This document shows positions 1 through 8,846 of a stretch of 64,000 nucleotides of DNA, piece after piece (positions within the stretch are counted from its first letter, which is position 1; every line of letters begins with the position of its first letter). The notes under the pieces were generated by a model. It saw nothing but the letters and a program-made list of their open reading frames with translations. It searched no databases and had not been told where the DNA came from. The stretch spans positions 2,948,277 to 3,012,276 of the forward strand of contig CATQHS010000001.1 of NCBI GenBank assembly GCA_958296055.1, written 5' to 3'. Source of the DNA: an uncultured Acidimicrobiales bacterium (GTDB lineage: Bacteria > Actinomycetota > Acidimicrobiia > Acidimicrobiales > Aldehydirespiratoraceae). Position numbers and translations under genes: made by a program.

Positions 1-15
1 CGGTCCGGGGCTGAC

Positions 16-1131
16 ATGGCCAGAAACGAGCTGCTGGCCGAAGACCCGGACGACCGCCCCGTCGAAGATGGCGGACTCGGCGACTCCGAGGCCGATGCTG
101 AGGCCGATGGGCTGCTGTCGCCGGTGGTGCAGATCCGGGACCGGGCCACCGAAGCCGGCCTGCGGCCCCGCACTCTGACCGATTTCGTGGGCCAGGCCGA
201 GCTGAAGGGCCACTTGGAGGTGCTGCTGGGCGCGGCCCGGAACCGCCGGGAGCCCGCCGACCATTTGCTGTTCGCCGGCCCGCCCGGTCTGGGCAAGACC
301 ACCCTGGCCCACATCGTGGCCAACGAGGTGGACACCAACCTGCAGGTGACCTCGGGCCCGGCTTTGGAGCGGGCCGGGGACCTCGCCTCCATGCTGGCCC
401 GGATCGAGACCGGCGACGTCTTGTTCATCGACGAGATCCACCGACTGCCCCGGCCGGTGGAGGAGGTGCTCTACCCGGCCATGGAGGACTTCCGGATCGA
501 CGTGGTCATCGGCAAGGGCCCGGCCGCCAACTCCATAAGGCTCGACCTGGCCCCCTTCACCCTGGTGGGGGCCACCACCCGCACCGGCCTCATCACCGGG
601 CCGCTGCGGGACCGCTTCGGGCTAGTGGCCCGGCTGGACTATTACACCGCCGACGACCTGATCGCCATCGTGACCCGGACCGCCCGCATCCTCGGGGTGG
701 AAATCGACTCGGCCGGGGCGGCTGAGATCGGCCGGCGGGCCCGGGGCACCCCCAGAATCGCCAACCGCTTGCTGCGCCAGGTCCGCGACTTCTCCGAGGT
801 TCACCGGGACGGCCGGATCGACCGGGAAGTGGCCGGCCAGGGCCTGGCCTTCTTCGGCGTGGACGAGATCGGCCTCGACAAGGCGTCCCGGGCCGTTCTG
901 GAGGCGCTGTGCGGCCGATTCGGGGGCGGCCCGGTGGGCTTGTCCACCCTGGCCATCGCGGTGAGCGAGCCGACCGAGACCGTCGAGGACGTGTACGAGC
1001 CCTTCCTCATCCAGCAGGGCCTGCTCATGCGGACCCCCCGGGGCCGGGTGGCCACGGCCGCGGCCTGGACCCATCTCGGGCTGACCGCGCCCCGGCCCGA
1101 CCCCGACGTCCAGTCGGGGTTCTTCGACTGA
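16..1131 (+). CDS. ruvB: Holliday junction branch-migration helicase RuvB
   Basis: RuvB is the AAA+ motor that works with RuvA to move Holliday junctions during recombination repair. The protein (371 aa) shows Walker A GPPGLGKTT near residue 88, Walker B DVLFIDEIHRL near 139, sensor 1 GATTRTG and the arginine-finger segment GPLRDRFG near 195, followed by the winged-helix C-terminus. It has an acidic N-terminal extension of about 35 residues before the conserved core. A TGA one base before the ATG suggests the end of an upstream coupled gene, probably ruvA, which is outside the window. queA follows after 13 bases, so the two are likely cotranscribed. Confidence 0.97.
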   Translation: MARNELLAEDPDDRPVEDGGLGDSEADAEADGLLSPVVQIRDRATEAGLRPRTLTDFVGQAELKGHLEVLLGAARNRREPADHLLFAGPPGLGKTTLAHIVANEVDTNLQVTSGPALERAGDLASMLARIETGDVLFIDEIHRLPRPVEEVLYPAMEDFRIDVVIGKGPAANSIRLDLAPFTLVGATTRTGLITGPLRDRFGLVARLDYYTADDLIAIVTRTARILGVEIDSAGAAEIGRRARGTPRIANRLLRQVRDFSEVHRDGRIDREVAGQGLAFFGVDEIGLDKASRAVLEALCGRFGGGPVGLSTLAIAVSEPTETVEDVYEPFLIQQGLLMRTPRGRVATAAAWTHLGLTAPRPDPDVQSGFFD

Positions 1132-1144
1132 CGGCCCTGGGCAG

Positions 1145-2284
1145 GTGATCGGGAACGGGTGCCAAGACCCGGAGGCGTCCTCGGCCGCGGCCGGCGCGGC
1201 CCCGCCCCGGACCCCTGACGATCTCGACTACGAGCTGCCAGCCGCGGCCATCGCCCAGACTCCCCTGGCCGAGCGGGACCAGGCTCGGCTGCTGGTGGAC
1301 CGCGGCGACCGGGTTGACCACCGGCGGGTTGCCGATCTCGACTCGCTGCTCGAACCCGGCGACGTGATGGTGGTCAACGACACCCGGGTGTTCCCGGCCC
1401 GGCTCCGGCTGCGCCGGGCCACCGGCGGCGCGGTGGAGGTGCTCCTGCTGGAAGGGCCGGGAGACGGGCCCTCCGACCCCGCCCGGCACCCAGGCCCGGG
1501 TCCGGGCGGCGACTCGGCTGTCGGCTCGCCGGACGACTCGGGCGGTGACTGGCGGGAGGCGCTGGTTCGGCCGTCGCGGCGGCTCCGGGTGGGCGAGGTG
1601 GTCGATTCGGACGGCCTCGGAGTGGAGATCGGCGTCGACTTGGGCCAGGGCCGGCGGCTGGTGCGCCCCTTCGACGCCGGCTGGGACCGGCTCGACCGGC
1701 TCGAAGCGGTGGGCGAGGTGGCCCTGCCGCCCTACATCCGCGAGCCCGTCGCCGATCCCGAGCGCTACCAGACAGTTTTCGCCCGCCGGCCCGGGTCGGT
1801 GGCCGCCCCCACTGCCGGCCTGCACCTGACCGAGCCCCTGCTGGAGCGGATCAGGGCCCGGGGCGTGACGGTGGCCCCGCTGGATCTGGCCATAGGGCTC
1901 GACACCTTCCGCCCGGTGACGGCGGACCGGCTCGACGACCACGTCATGGCCAGCGAGCGCTACCGAATACCGGCCGCCACGGCCGAGGCGGTGGCCGCGG
2001 CCCGCCGGGTGGTGGCGGTGGGCACGACGGCGGTGCGGGCCCTGGAGACGTGGGCGGCCACCGGCGCGGGATCGGACCGCAGCAGCCTGTTCATCCGCCG
2101 CCCCTTCCGCTGGCGGGTCGTGGACGTGTTGATGACCAACTTCCATCTGCCCCGGTCGACGCTTCTGTGCCTGGTGGACGCGTTCGTCGGCCCCCGCTGG
2201 CGCCGCCTATACGAGACGGCCCTAGCCGAAGGCTATCGATTCTTGTCCTTTGGCGACGCCATGCTCCTGAACCGGACGGCGTGA
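1145..2284 (+). CDS. queA: S-adenosylmethionine:tRNA ribosyltransferase-isomerase QueA
   Basis: QueA moves the ribosyl part of SAM onto 7-aminomethyl-7-deazaguanine in tRNA to give epoxyqueuosine. Family segments are present in order: DYELPAAAIAQTPL near the N-terminus, VVNDTRVFPARL, PPYIREP, SVAAPTAGLHLTE and the C-terminal TNFHLPRSTLLCLVDAF. At 379 aa it is longer than the usual ~345 because of a Gly/Pro/Asp-rich loop (about residues 100-130) and about 25 extra N-terminal residues. The start is GTG, 13 bases after ruvB. It forms a queuosine pair with tgt, from which it is separated by one reverse-strand gene. Confidence 0.95.
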   Translation: MIGNGCQDPEASSAAAGAAPPRTPDDLDYELPAAAIAQTPLAERDQARLLVDRGDRVDHRRVADLDSLLEPGDVMVVNDTRVFPARLRLRRATGGAVEVLLLEGPGDGPSDPARHPGPGPGGDSAVGSPDDSGGDWREALVRPSRRLRVGEVVDSDGLGVEIGVDLGQGRRLVRPFDAGWDRLDRLEAVGEVALPPYIREPVADPERYQTVFARRPGSVAAPTAGLHLTEPLLERIRARGVTVAPLDLAIGLDTFRPVTADRLDDHVMASERYRIPAATAEAVAAARRVVAVGTTAVRALETWAATGAGSDRSSLFIRRPFRWRVVDVLMTNFHLPRSTLLCLVDAFVGPRWRRLYETALAEGYRFLSFGDAMLLNRTA

Positions 2285-2298
2285 AAAATGTTGAGCAG

Positions 2299-2330
2299 AT
2301 AACCGGTTTTCGCTACCGGGGGACGATTTT
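2299..2330 (+). terminator. possible terminator hairpin after queA
   Basis: CCGGT and ACCGG can pair around a 7-base loop just after the queA stop, followed a few bases later by ATTTTA. The stem is only five base pairs and its right arm overlaps the last codons of the convergent gene, so this is a weak call. Confidence 0.3.
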
Positions 2331-4460
2331 ATAGACGGAGGTGCGGGCCAGCACATAGAGTTCTCCGTGGCCGTCTTTGCCGAAGGAATATACGGTCCAG
2401 AAGTCGAAGGGCATTTCTACCGCTCGGGACCAGTCGTAGTGCTCGGTCACTTCGCCGTCGGCGTAAACGAAAGTGCGGATCCACTCGCTGACGATATCGG
2501 AGTAGAAGTACCGGCCGACCATCTCGGGGATGGCGGGGCCCCGGTAGACGTAGCCGCCGATGACCGCGATCCCTTCAGTGTGGGGATAGTCGACTTGGGG
2601 GATGAACAGTCCAGCGGCGTCGCAGACCTGGATTCTGGTGAGGCTACGGCAGTCGGTGCCCTCCATCGTGTCCCAGCCGTAGTTGATCCCGCCCTGAGAG
2701 GCGTCGGCTATGTTGACCTCCTCCCAGTTTCCACCCCCCACGTCGGCGATGTAGATGTTGGGGCCGTCGAAGCTGAACCGCCATGGGTTGCGCAGCCCGT
2801 AGGCCCAGACCTCGGGCAGGCCCCGCCTGCCGTCGGCGAAGGGGTTGTCGGCGGGGATCGCATAGGGGTCGCCGTTGTCCACGTCAATGCGAACGATGGT
2901 TCCAAGCTCAGTCTGGGGATCCGGGGCTTGCTCCGAGCCGGGCCACTCGCAGCCTCCGTCGCCGACGGACAGGTAGAGATATCCATCGGCCCCGAACTGG
3001 AGCTGCCCGCCATAGTGGTATATGCATTCCTGTTCGAAGGTGATGATCTGGCGGGCGGTGGAGGGGTCGGCCCGGTTGGGGTCCTCGGGGTCGGCCCGGT
3101 ATTCGAACACCTGGCTGTGGCCGTCCAAGTCCGTGTAGAAGACATAGAACTTGCGGTTGGCGTTGAAGTTCGGGTGGAAGGCCAGTCCGAGCAGCCCTTG
3201 TTCCCCCCCTCCGGGTCCGGTCCCTGTGGGTTGCATGACCTTGTGGGTGATGTCGAGGAACGGATCGGGTGTGAGGGCGCCGTCGGCGATGATGCCGATC
3301 GTCCCCCGCCTGAGCGTCAGGAACAGCCGGTCGTCGCCGGGTGGGGCCTGCAGGTCGGTGGTGCCGTCAAGACGGTGGATGCCGTCTACTACCAGCTCGA
3401 GCCGCCACGGGCTCGGCCGGGGCTCGGTCGGTTTCAGGTCGAGGGCCCGGGCCAGCAACGCCGCCGCTTGGTCGCGCCGCACCGGGTCGTCGGGGCAGAA
3501 CCGGCCGGGCCCGCAGCCGGCGACGATGCCGTTGGAGGCCAGAGCGTTGATGGCTATCTCATGGGCGGAGCCGTCGTCGTCGGTGAAGTGATCCCGGATG
3601 GGCGGGACCAGGCCGGAGAGGGCCCGGGTCAGCATGGTCGCCATCTGAGCCCGGGTCAGCGAGTCGTCGGGGCAGAACCGGCCGGGTGCGCAGGGGGGCG
3701 CGATCCCGGCGGAGGCCAGCCGGTTGGTGGCGTCCTCGTGGACGCTGGCGTCGTCGTCGGAGAAGAAGTCCTCCGCGTTGTCGGGGACCAGATCGGGGAA
3801 GGCCCGCACCAGCAGGGAGGCGAACTGGCCCCGTTTAACATCTTCATCGGGGCAGTAGAGGTCTTCTCGGCATCCGAGGGTGATGTGAGCGGCGGCGATG
3901 GCCTCAATGGCGCCCTCGTGGACGTTGCCGTCGTCATCGGAGAACCAGTAACCGGGCGCAGGCGGGACCGATGCTCCCAGAGAGCCCAGAGAGACGGTGG
4001 TTCTCCAACTCCGGCCCGCGGCATTTTCAGCCCGTATATCCACATGGTGCACGGCGCCGGGGGCCAGGCCGGTCAGGGTCAGGCTGCGGGCCGTCCCCGG
4101 CAGCGTCACCGGATCCGACCACAGATGACCCGGGCCCGTTTTGTAGCGGTAACTGTATTTGGTGACCTGGGCTCTCGGCGGCGGGTCTTCCCAGGCGACC
4201 GTGACAGTGCCGTCGGAGAAGGACGAGGTCGATACGACCGGCCGCGGCGGGACGCTCGACGGTTCGGCGGTGGCCGTTTCCGCGGTGGTGTCAGGCGTCG
4301 CCGTTGCGGTGGTATGGGCGGCGGCGGTCGCCGTCACATTGGCCACCGCCCCGACGATCGCCGCCCCGACCGCGAATATCCTCCAACGCCAGCACCCTAA
4401 CCCGATGCCCAAAACGCTACTGCCGCAACGCCAGCCTCCGCAACCGCTTTCCACGATCAA
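2313..4460 (-). CDS. secreted FN3 / SLH / glucose-sorbosone dehydrogenase-like protein
   Basis: Not a named gene; the domains are clear. A hydrophobic N-terminal signal (about residues 20-48) and a Thr/Ala linker lead into one fibronectin type III domain (about 70-165). Three S-layer-homology-like repeats follow (about 170-345), each with FSDDDGxxHE...CPDDxxxRxQ features. A beta-propeller of the glucose/sorbosone dehydrogenase family fills the C-terminus (about 352-715), with QGLLGLAFHPNF, YLYLSVGDGG, YGLRNPWRFSFD and IADVGGGNWEEVN. It is probably cell-surface attached and may oxidise a sugar with PQQ. Start is TTG 4460 or GTG 4454. It lies antisense between queA and tgt, which are normally adjacent. 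Confidence 0.85.
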   Translation of the reverse strand: MIVESGCGGWRCGSSVLGIGLGCWRWRIFAVGAAIVGAVANVTATAAAHTTATATPDTTAETATAEPSSVPPRPVVSTSSFSDGTVTVAWEDPPPRAQVTKYSYRYKTGPGHLWSDPVTLPGTARSLTLTGLAPGAVHHVDIRAENAAGRSWRTTVSLGSLGASVPPAPGYWFSDDDGNVHEGAIEAIAAAHITLGCREDLYCPDEDVKRGQFASLLVRAFPDLVPDNAEDFFSDDDASVHEDATNRLASAGIAPPCAPGRFCPDDSLTRAQMATMLTRALSGLVPPIRDHFTDDDGSAHEIAINALASNGIVAGCGPGRFCPDDPVRRDQAAALLARALDLKPTEPRPSPWRLELVVDGIHRLDGTTDLQAPPGDDRLFLTLRRGTIGIIADGALTPDPFLDITHKVMQPTGTGPGGGEQGLLGLAFHPNFNANRKFYVFYTDLDGHSQVFEYRADPEDPNRADPSTARQIITFEQECIYHYGGQLQFGADGYLYLSVGDGGCEWPGSEQAPDPQTELGTIVRIDVDNGDPYAIPADNPFADGRRGLPEVWAYGLRNPWRFSFDGPNIYIADVGGGNWEEVNIADASQGGINYGWDTMEGTDCRSLTRIQVCDAAGLFIPQVDYPHTEGIAVIGGYVYRGPAIPEMVGRYFYSDIVSEWIRTFVYADGEVTEHYDWSRAVEMPFDFWTVYSFGKDGHGELYVLARTSVYKIVPR

Positions 4461-4527
4461 GCTATGGTCAAACTACTAGAAAGTTTCTGTCGCTCGAACA
4501 CGGACCATACTCGAATACGGATCATAA

Positions 4528-5670
4528 GTGCGGGCAACGTTCACCCCTGAATCGGTCGACGCCGGGAGCGGGGCCAGAGCCGGCCGGGTCGCCACCGCCC
4601 GGGGGTCGTTCGCCACACCGTGCTTCATGCCGGTGGGCACCAGGGGGGCGGTGCCCCACCTGAGTTCCGCGGATCTGGAGGCGCTCGGCGTCGAGGTGGT
4701 CTTGGCCAACACTTATCACCTGATGCTGAGGCCCGGCCCGGAGACCGTCGCCGAACTCGGCGGCATCCACGGCTTCGCCGACTGGTCCGGGCACGTGCTC
4801 ACCGACTCGGGCGGCTACCAGATCTTCTCGCTGCGGCCCGAGGTGGACGACGAAGGGGCCCGGTTCGCCTCCGTCTACGACGGCGCCGCCTGCTTGCTCA
4901 CCCCGGAGCGGGCCGTGGAGGTCCAGGCCCTGATCGGCGCCGACATCGCCATGGCCTTGGACGTGTGCCCCGACTCGGGCGCCGAGCCGGCGGTGATCGG
5001 CCGGGCCGTGGACCGCACGGCCGACTGGGCCCGTCGGGGTCGCCGCGCCTTCCTCGCCCACCCCGACGCCGCCGGGCGCCAGTGCCAGTTCGGCATCGTG
5101 CAGGGCGGCGTCGATGAGCGGCTGCGGGCCTCTTCGGCCGAGCGCACCGTCGAGATCGGCTTCGACGGCTACGCGGTGGGAGGGCTGTCGGTGGGGGAGG
5201 AGCGGCCCGAGATGCTGGCCGCCTTGGACGCCTGCGTTCCCCTGCTGCCCGCCGACCGGCCCCGCTACATGATGGGCTTGGGCGACCCGGCCGGGATCGT
5301 CGAATCGGTGGCCCGGGGAGTGGACATGTTCGACTGCGTGTTGCCGGCCCGGCTGGCCCGCCACGGCACCGTTCTGGCCGACGGGGGCCGGTTCAACCTC
5401 CGCCGGGCCGAGAACGCCGGCTCAGACGAGCCGCTCGACCCCGGCTTCCCCCAGAGCCCGGCCGCCCGCTGGTCTCGGGGGTACCTGCGCCACCTGCTGG
5501 CCGTCGGCGAGCCGACCGCGGCCCGGATCCTCACCCTGCACAACCTGGCCTGGCTGCTGCGGTTCATGGCCCGGCTCCGGTCTGCCATCACCGCCGGGCG
5601 CTTCGAGCAGGAGCGAGCCGCCGTCCACCAAGTCTGGTCCCAACCGCCCGGCGGCGCAGCTCGTACTTGA
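4528..5670 (+). CDS. tgt: queuine/preQ1 tRNA-guanine transglycosylase (zinc cysteines missing)
   Basis: Tgt exchanges guanine-34 of certain tRNAs for preQ1. Visible family motifs are GTRGAVPHLS, LANTYHLMLRPG, the catalytic DSGGYQIFSL near residue 92, and GVDMFDCVLPAR with the nucleophile Asp near 268. Unusually, the C-terminal zinc site is absent: where bacterial Tgt normally has DPxCxCxxC, this protein reads LDPGFPQSPAARWSRGYL, keeping only the later LHNL histidine. Length (380 aa) is normal and the frame is intact. Start is GTG. The 3' end overlaps the end of the convergent acyl-CoA ligase by about 80 bases. Confident as to family; whether it is active is open. Confidence 0.92.
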   Translation: MRATFTPESVDAGSGARAGRVATARGSFATPCFMPVGTRGAVPHLSSADLEALGVEVVLANTYHLMLRPGPETVAELGGIHGFADWSGHVLTDSGGYQIFSLRPEVDDEGARFASVYDGAACLLTPERAVEVQALIGADIAMALDVCPDSGAEPAVIGRAVDRTADWARRGRRAFLAHPDAAGRQCQFGIVQGGVDERLRASSAERTVEIGFDGYAVGGLSVGEERPEMLAALDACVPLLPADRPRYMMGLGDPAGIVESVARGVDMFDCVLPARLARHGTVLADGGRFNLRRAENAGSDEPLDPGFPQSPAARWSRGYLRHLLAVGEPTAARILTLHNLAWLLRFMARLRSAITAGRFEQERAAVHQVWSQPPGGAART

Positions 5671-7270
5671 GCACCTTGCCGCCCGGGTTGCGGGGCAGTT
5701 CGTCGGTTAGCTCGGTGTGGCGGGGGGCCTTGTAGTTGGCCATCCGGTTCCGGCACCAGGCCTGAACCGCCTCCCCGGCCAGCTCCGAGGGATCGGCGCC
5801 CGGCGCGGGCACCACGAAGGCGTAGCCGACCTCGCCCAGGCGGTCGTCGGGCACCCCCACCACCGCCACCTGGCCGATGCCGGGATGGTCCAGCATCATC
5901 TCCTCCACCTCGGCCGGGTAGACGTTGAAGCCGCCGGTGATGAACACGTCCTTGATCCGATCGGTGATGTCGATGTAGCCGGCCGCGTCCATCACGCCCA
6001 CGTCGCCGGTGTGGAGCCAGCCGTCGGAGTCGACCGCCTCGGCCGTCTGCTCCGGGTCGTCGATGTAGCCGGCCATGACGTTGTAGCCCCGCACCACGAT
6101 CTCCCCCGGCGAGCCCCGGGGCATCTCAGCGCCGTCCGGCCCCGCCACCTTCACTTCGACGCCGTCGATGGCCCGGCCCGAAGTGGTCGAGACGGTCTCG
6201 GGGGCGTCGTCGTGGCGGCACATGGTGGCCACCCCGGTGGACTCGGTCAGCCCGTAGCCGGTGAGGACAGTCCCGAAGCCGAGCCGGGCCCGCATCTCGG
6301 AGATCAAAGACACCGGCACCGGGGCCGCGCCGGTTACGGCCAGCCGCAGGGTGGACATGTCGAAGGACTCCAGGTCGGGGTGGTCCAGGATCATTCGGTA
6401 GATGGTGGGGGGGCCGGGAAGCACCGTGATCCGCTCCTCACTGATGCGCTCCATCACCGAGGCCACGTCGAACACCGGGTGGGGGATCATGGTCGCCCCC
6501 GCGGTCAGGCAGGCCAGGATGCCGGCCTGAAGCCCAAAGGAGTGGAAGAAGGGGTTGACGATCAGGTACCGGTCGCCCTCGCGGAGCCCCACCACCTCCG
6601 CCCAGGTCCGGTAGGTGCGGCAGACGGCGCCGTGAACCAGCATGGCCCCCTTGGGCTTGCCGGTGGTGCCCGAGGTGAACATGACGTGGCCGATGTCGGC
6701 GGCGGTCACCGCCCCGGCCCGGGCGGCCCGCTCGGCCTCGTCGGCGCCGTCGGCCCGATCCAGAAAGTCGCCGAACCCGGCGGCGCTGGAGCCGGGTTCG
6801 CCCCTCATCACCACGATCTCGCGCAGGGCCGGGGGGATCCCGGCCGATGCCAGCATCTGCGGGTAGTCGGTGCCGAGGAAGCCGTCGACGGTGAACAAGA
6901 GCCGGGCCCCGGCCTTGTCCAGCACGTAGGCGGCCTCAGCCCCCTTGAAGCGGGTGTTGACCGGCACCACTGCGGCCCCGGCCGCATAGGTTCCCAGGGC
7001 GGCCACCACCCATTCCCAGATGTTGGGGGCCCAGATCCCGACCCGCTCGCCGGGGCCCACCCCCGAGGCCATCAGGGCCCGGGCGGCCCGGCGGGCCTCG
7101 TCTCGGAGCCGAGCGAAAGTCCAGCGCACGTCGGCGTCCACCAAGGCCTCCGCCGAGCCGAACCGGGCCGCGGCCGCGTCGATCAGCTCGCCGATGGTCC
7201 CCGGCGGTTCCGGGCCCCCGGCGGCCGGGGTCCCGGCATCGGGAGTCTCGACATGAGGGGTCTCGGTGAT
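5588..7270 (-). CDS. acyl-CoA synthetase (AMP-forming ligase)
   Basis: ANL-superfamily ligase that activates a carboxylic acid as acyl-AMP and then the CoA ester. Motifs: P-loop FTSGTTGKPKGAML, TGYGLTEST (A5), WLHTGDVG (A7), DRIKDVFITGGFNVYPAEVE (A8) and the catalytic-lysine end GGKVLKYEL. The first canonical start is TTG at 7144, but that would delete the conserved N-terminal segment TIGELIDAAAARFG, which is encoded in frame upstream. A perfect AGGAGG (7278-7283) lies exactly 7 bases before an ATC codon at 7270-7268, giving a natural-looking N-terminus (TETPHVETPDAG). I therefore extended the gene to 7270; this start is non-canonical or reflects a base error. Confidence 0.88.
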   Translation of the reverse strand: MTETPHVETPDAGTPAAGGPEPPGTIGELIDAAAARFGSAEALVDADVRWTFARLRDEARRAARALMASGVGPGERVGIWAPNIWEWVVAALGTYAAGAAVVPVNTRFKGAEAAYVLDKAGARLLFTVDGFLGTDYPQMLASAGIPPALREIVVMRGEPGSSAAGFGDFLDRADGADEAERAARAGAVTAADIGHVMFTSGTTGKPKGAMLVHGAVCRTYRTWAEVVGLREGDRYLIVNPFFHSFGLQAGILACLTAGATMIPHPVFDVASVMERISEERITVLPGPPTIYRMILDHPDLESFDMSTLRLAVTGAAPVPVSLISEMRARLGFGTVLTGYGLTESTGVATMCRHDDAPETVSTTSGRAIDGVEVKVAGPDGAEMPRGSPGEIVVRGYNVMAGYIDDPEQTAEAVDSDGWLHTGDVGVMDAAGYIDITDRIKDVFITGGFNVYPAEVEEMMLDHPGIGQVAVVGVPDDRLGEVGYAFVVPAPGADPSELAGEAVQAWCRNRMANYKAPRHTELTDELPRNPGGKVLKYELRRRAVGTRLGGRRLAPARSARR

Positions 7271-7325
7271 CGGTGGGCCTCCTGATCGCAGTTCTCGATA
7301 GCGGTCTCGCCGACCCGGATCAGGG

Positions 7326-7338
7326 TAGCTTTGACCCG
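7326..7338 (+). promoter_or_regulatory. -10 element of leaderless glcD promoter
   Basis: TAGCTT ends 7 bases before the glcD ATG, so transcription should begin at or next to the start codon. There is no Shine-Dalgarno sequence. The -35 region is not obvious. Confidence 0.5.
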
Positions 7339-8826
7339 ATGACCGGGCTGCTCTCCCGCGCCGCCGGTCGGGTTGCGGGCCGCCGCCGATCCCGGCCCGA
7401 TCCGCTGGTGGCCGACTTGGTGGCCGCCCTGGGCCCCGACCGGGTCCAAGCCGACGCCGCCGCCCGGTACCTGGCCTCCCGGGACGCCTCCATCTTCTCC
7501 GAGGGCACGGCCGGGCCGGTCTGCTTCCCCGCCTCCACCGAGCAGGTGCAGGCCTGCATGCGCATCGCCGCCCGCCATCACCGGGCGGTGGTGCCCCGGG
7601 GGGCCGGGACCGGGCTGTCGGGCGGCGCGGCCCCGCTGGGCAGCCCGGTCGTGCTGTCCATGACCGGCATGAACTCGGTGCTGGAGGTGGATCTCGACAA
7701 CCGCGTCGCCTGGGTCCAGCCCGGGCTGGTCAACCTGGAGCTGTCCCGGCGGGTCGCCGCCCACGGCCTGCACTTCGCCCCCGACCCCTCCAGCCAGCAG
7801 GCCTGCACCATCGGCGGCAACGTGGCCAACAACTCCGGCGGCCCCCACTGCCTGGCCTACGGCGTCACCAGCGCCCACGTCGCCGCGGTGGAGGTGGTGC
7901 TCTCCGACGGCGAGGTCGTGGTGCTGGGCGGGCTGGAGGCCGAGCCCGGCGGCTACGACCTGCGGGGCGCCTTCATTGGGTCCGAGGGCCTGTGCGGCAT
8001 CGCCACCGCCGTGGCCGTGCGCCTGACCCCGAACCCGCCCGCGGTCAAGACCATGCTGGCCGCCTACCCCGATGCGGCCTCGGCCGCGGCCACCGTCGGC
8101 GCGGTGATCGCCGACGGCATGGTGCCGGCGGCCATTGAGCTGATGGACGCCCGGGCGGTGGCCGTCATCGAGGAGTTCGCTCGGGCCGGCTACCCCCGGG
8201 ACGCGGGCGCGGTGCTGCTGATCGAGGTGGACGGGATGGACGGGGGAGCAGCCATCCAGGCTGACCGGGTGGTGGCCATCGCCTCCGCCAACGGCGCGGC
8301 CAGCGTGCGGGTGGCGGCCGACGAGGCCGAGCGGGCCCGGCTGTGGAAGGGCCGCAAGAACGCCTTCGGGGCCGTGGCCAACCTGGAGCCCGACTACTAC
8401 CTCCACGACACCGTCGTGCCCCGCAGCAAGCTGGCGGAGGTGATAGAGGCGGTGGGCGAGATCGCCGACCGCCACGGGGTCAGCGTGATCAACGTGTTCC
8501 ACGCCGGCGACGGCAACCTGCACCCCATCCTGGCCTACGACTCCCGGATCGAGGGCATGACCGAGCGGGTGGCCGCGGCCGGCGAGGAGATCATCGAGGT
8601 GTCGCTGGCCGCGGGCGGCGCCCTGTCGGGCGAGCACGGCATCGGGGTGGAGAAGCGGGACCACATGGACAAGATGTTCTCCCCGGCCGACCTCGACCAT
8701 CAGAACCGCTTGCGCCAGGCTTTCGATCCCCACTGCCGGATGAACCCGGGCAAGGTCCTGCCCAGCCCCCACTCCTGCGCCGACATCGCCTCGCTGAAGG
8801 CAGCCGACGGAGCCCTGTGGGGCTGA
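7339..8826 (+). CDS. glcD: glycolate oxidase FAD-linked subunit GlcD
   Basis: Flavoprotein subunit that oxidises glycolate (or a related 2-hydroxy acid such as lactate) together with GlcE and GlcF. The PCMH-type FAD domain shows VVPRGAGTGLSGGAAP and DPSSQQACTIGGNVANNSGGPHC in the first third; the C-terminal FAD-oxidase domain shows INVFHAGDGNLHP, GEHGIGVEKR and FDPHCRMNPGKVLP. I chose the ATG at 7339 rather than an upstream GTG because family similarity starts close after it and a -10 box sits 7 bases upstream. It is the first gene of glcD-glcE-glcF, with glcE 20 bases downstream. Confidence 0.93.
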   Translation: MTGLLSRAAGRVAGRRRSRPDPLVADLVAALGPDRVQADAAARYLASRDASIFSEGTAGPVCFPASTEQVQACMRIAARHHRAVVPRGAGTGLSGGAAPLGSPVVLSMTGMNSVLEVDLDNRVAWVQPGLVNLELSRRVAAHGLHFAPDPSSQQACTIGGNVANNSGGPHCLAYGVTSAHVAAVEVVLSDGEVVVLGGLEAEPGGYDLRGAFIGSEGLCGIATAVAVRLTPNPPAVKTMLAAYPDAASAAATVGAVIADGMVPAAIELMDARAVAVIEEFARAGYPRDAGAVLLIEVDGMDGGAAIQADRVVAIASANGAASVRVAADEAERARLWKGRKNAFGAVANLEPDYYLHDTVVPRSKLAEVIEAVGEIADRHGVSVINVFHAGDGNLHPILAYDSRIEGMTERVAAAGEEIIEVSLAAGGALSGEHGIGVEKRDHMDKMFSPADLDHQNRLRQAFDPHCRMNPGKVLPSPHSCADIASLKAADGALWG

Positions 8827-8846
8827 GGCCCGGTGGGGTTGACGCG

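Noticed and set aside
2367-4400. A 677-codon open frame antisense to the FN3/SLH/sugar dehydrogenase gene
   Set aside because: It has no recognisable domain and mirrors the codons of a gene with clear domains; long antisense frames are expected at this GC content.
5717-7285. A 522-codon + strand frame opposite the acyl-CoA ligase
   Set aside because: Its sequence is a GC-driven shadow (His/Gly/Arg/Val rich) with no motif; the opposite strand has all ligase motifs.
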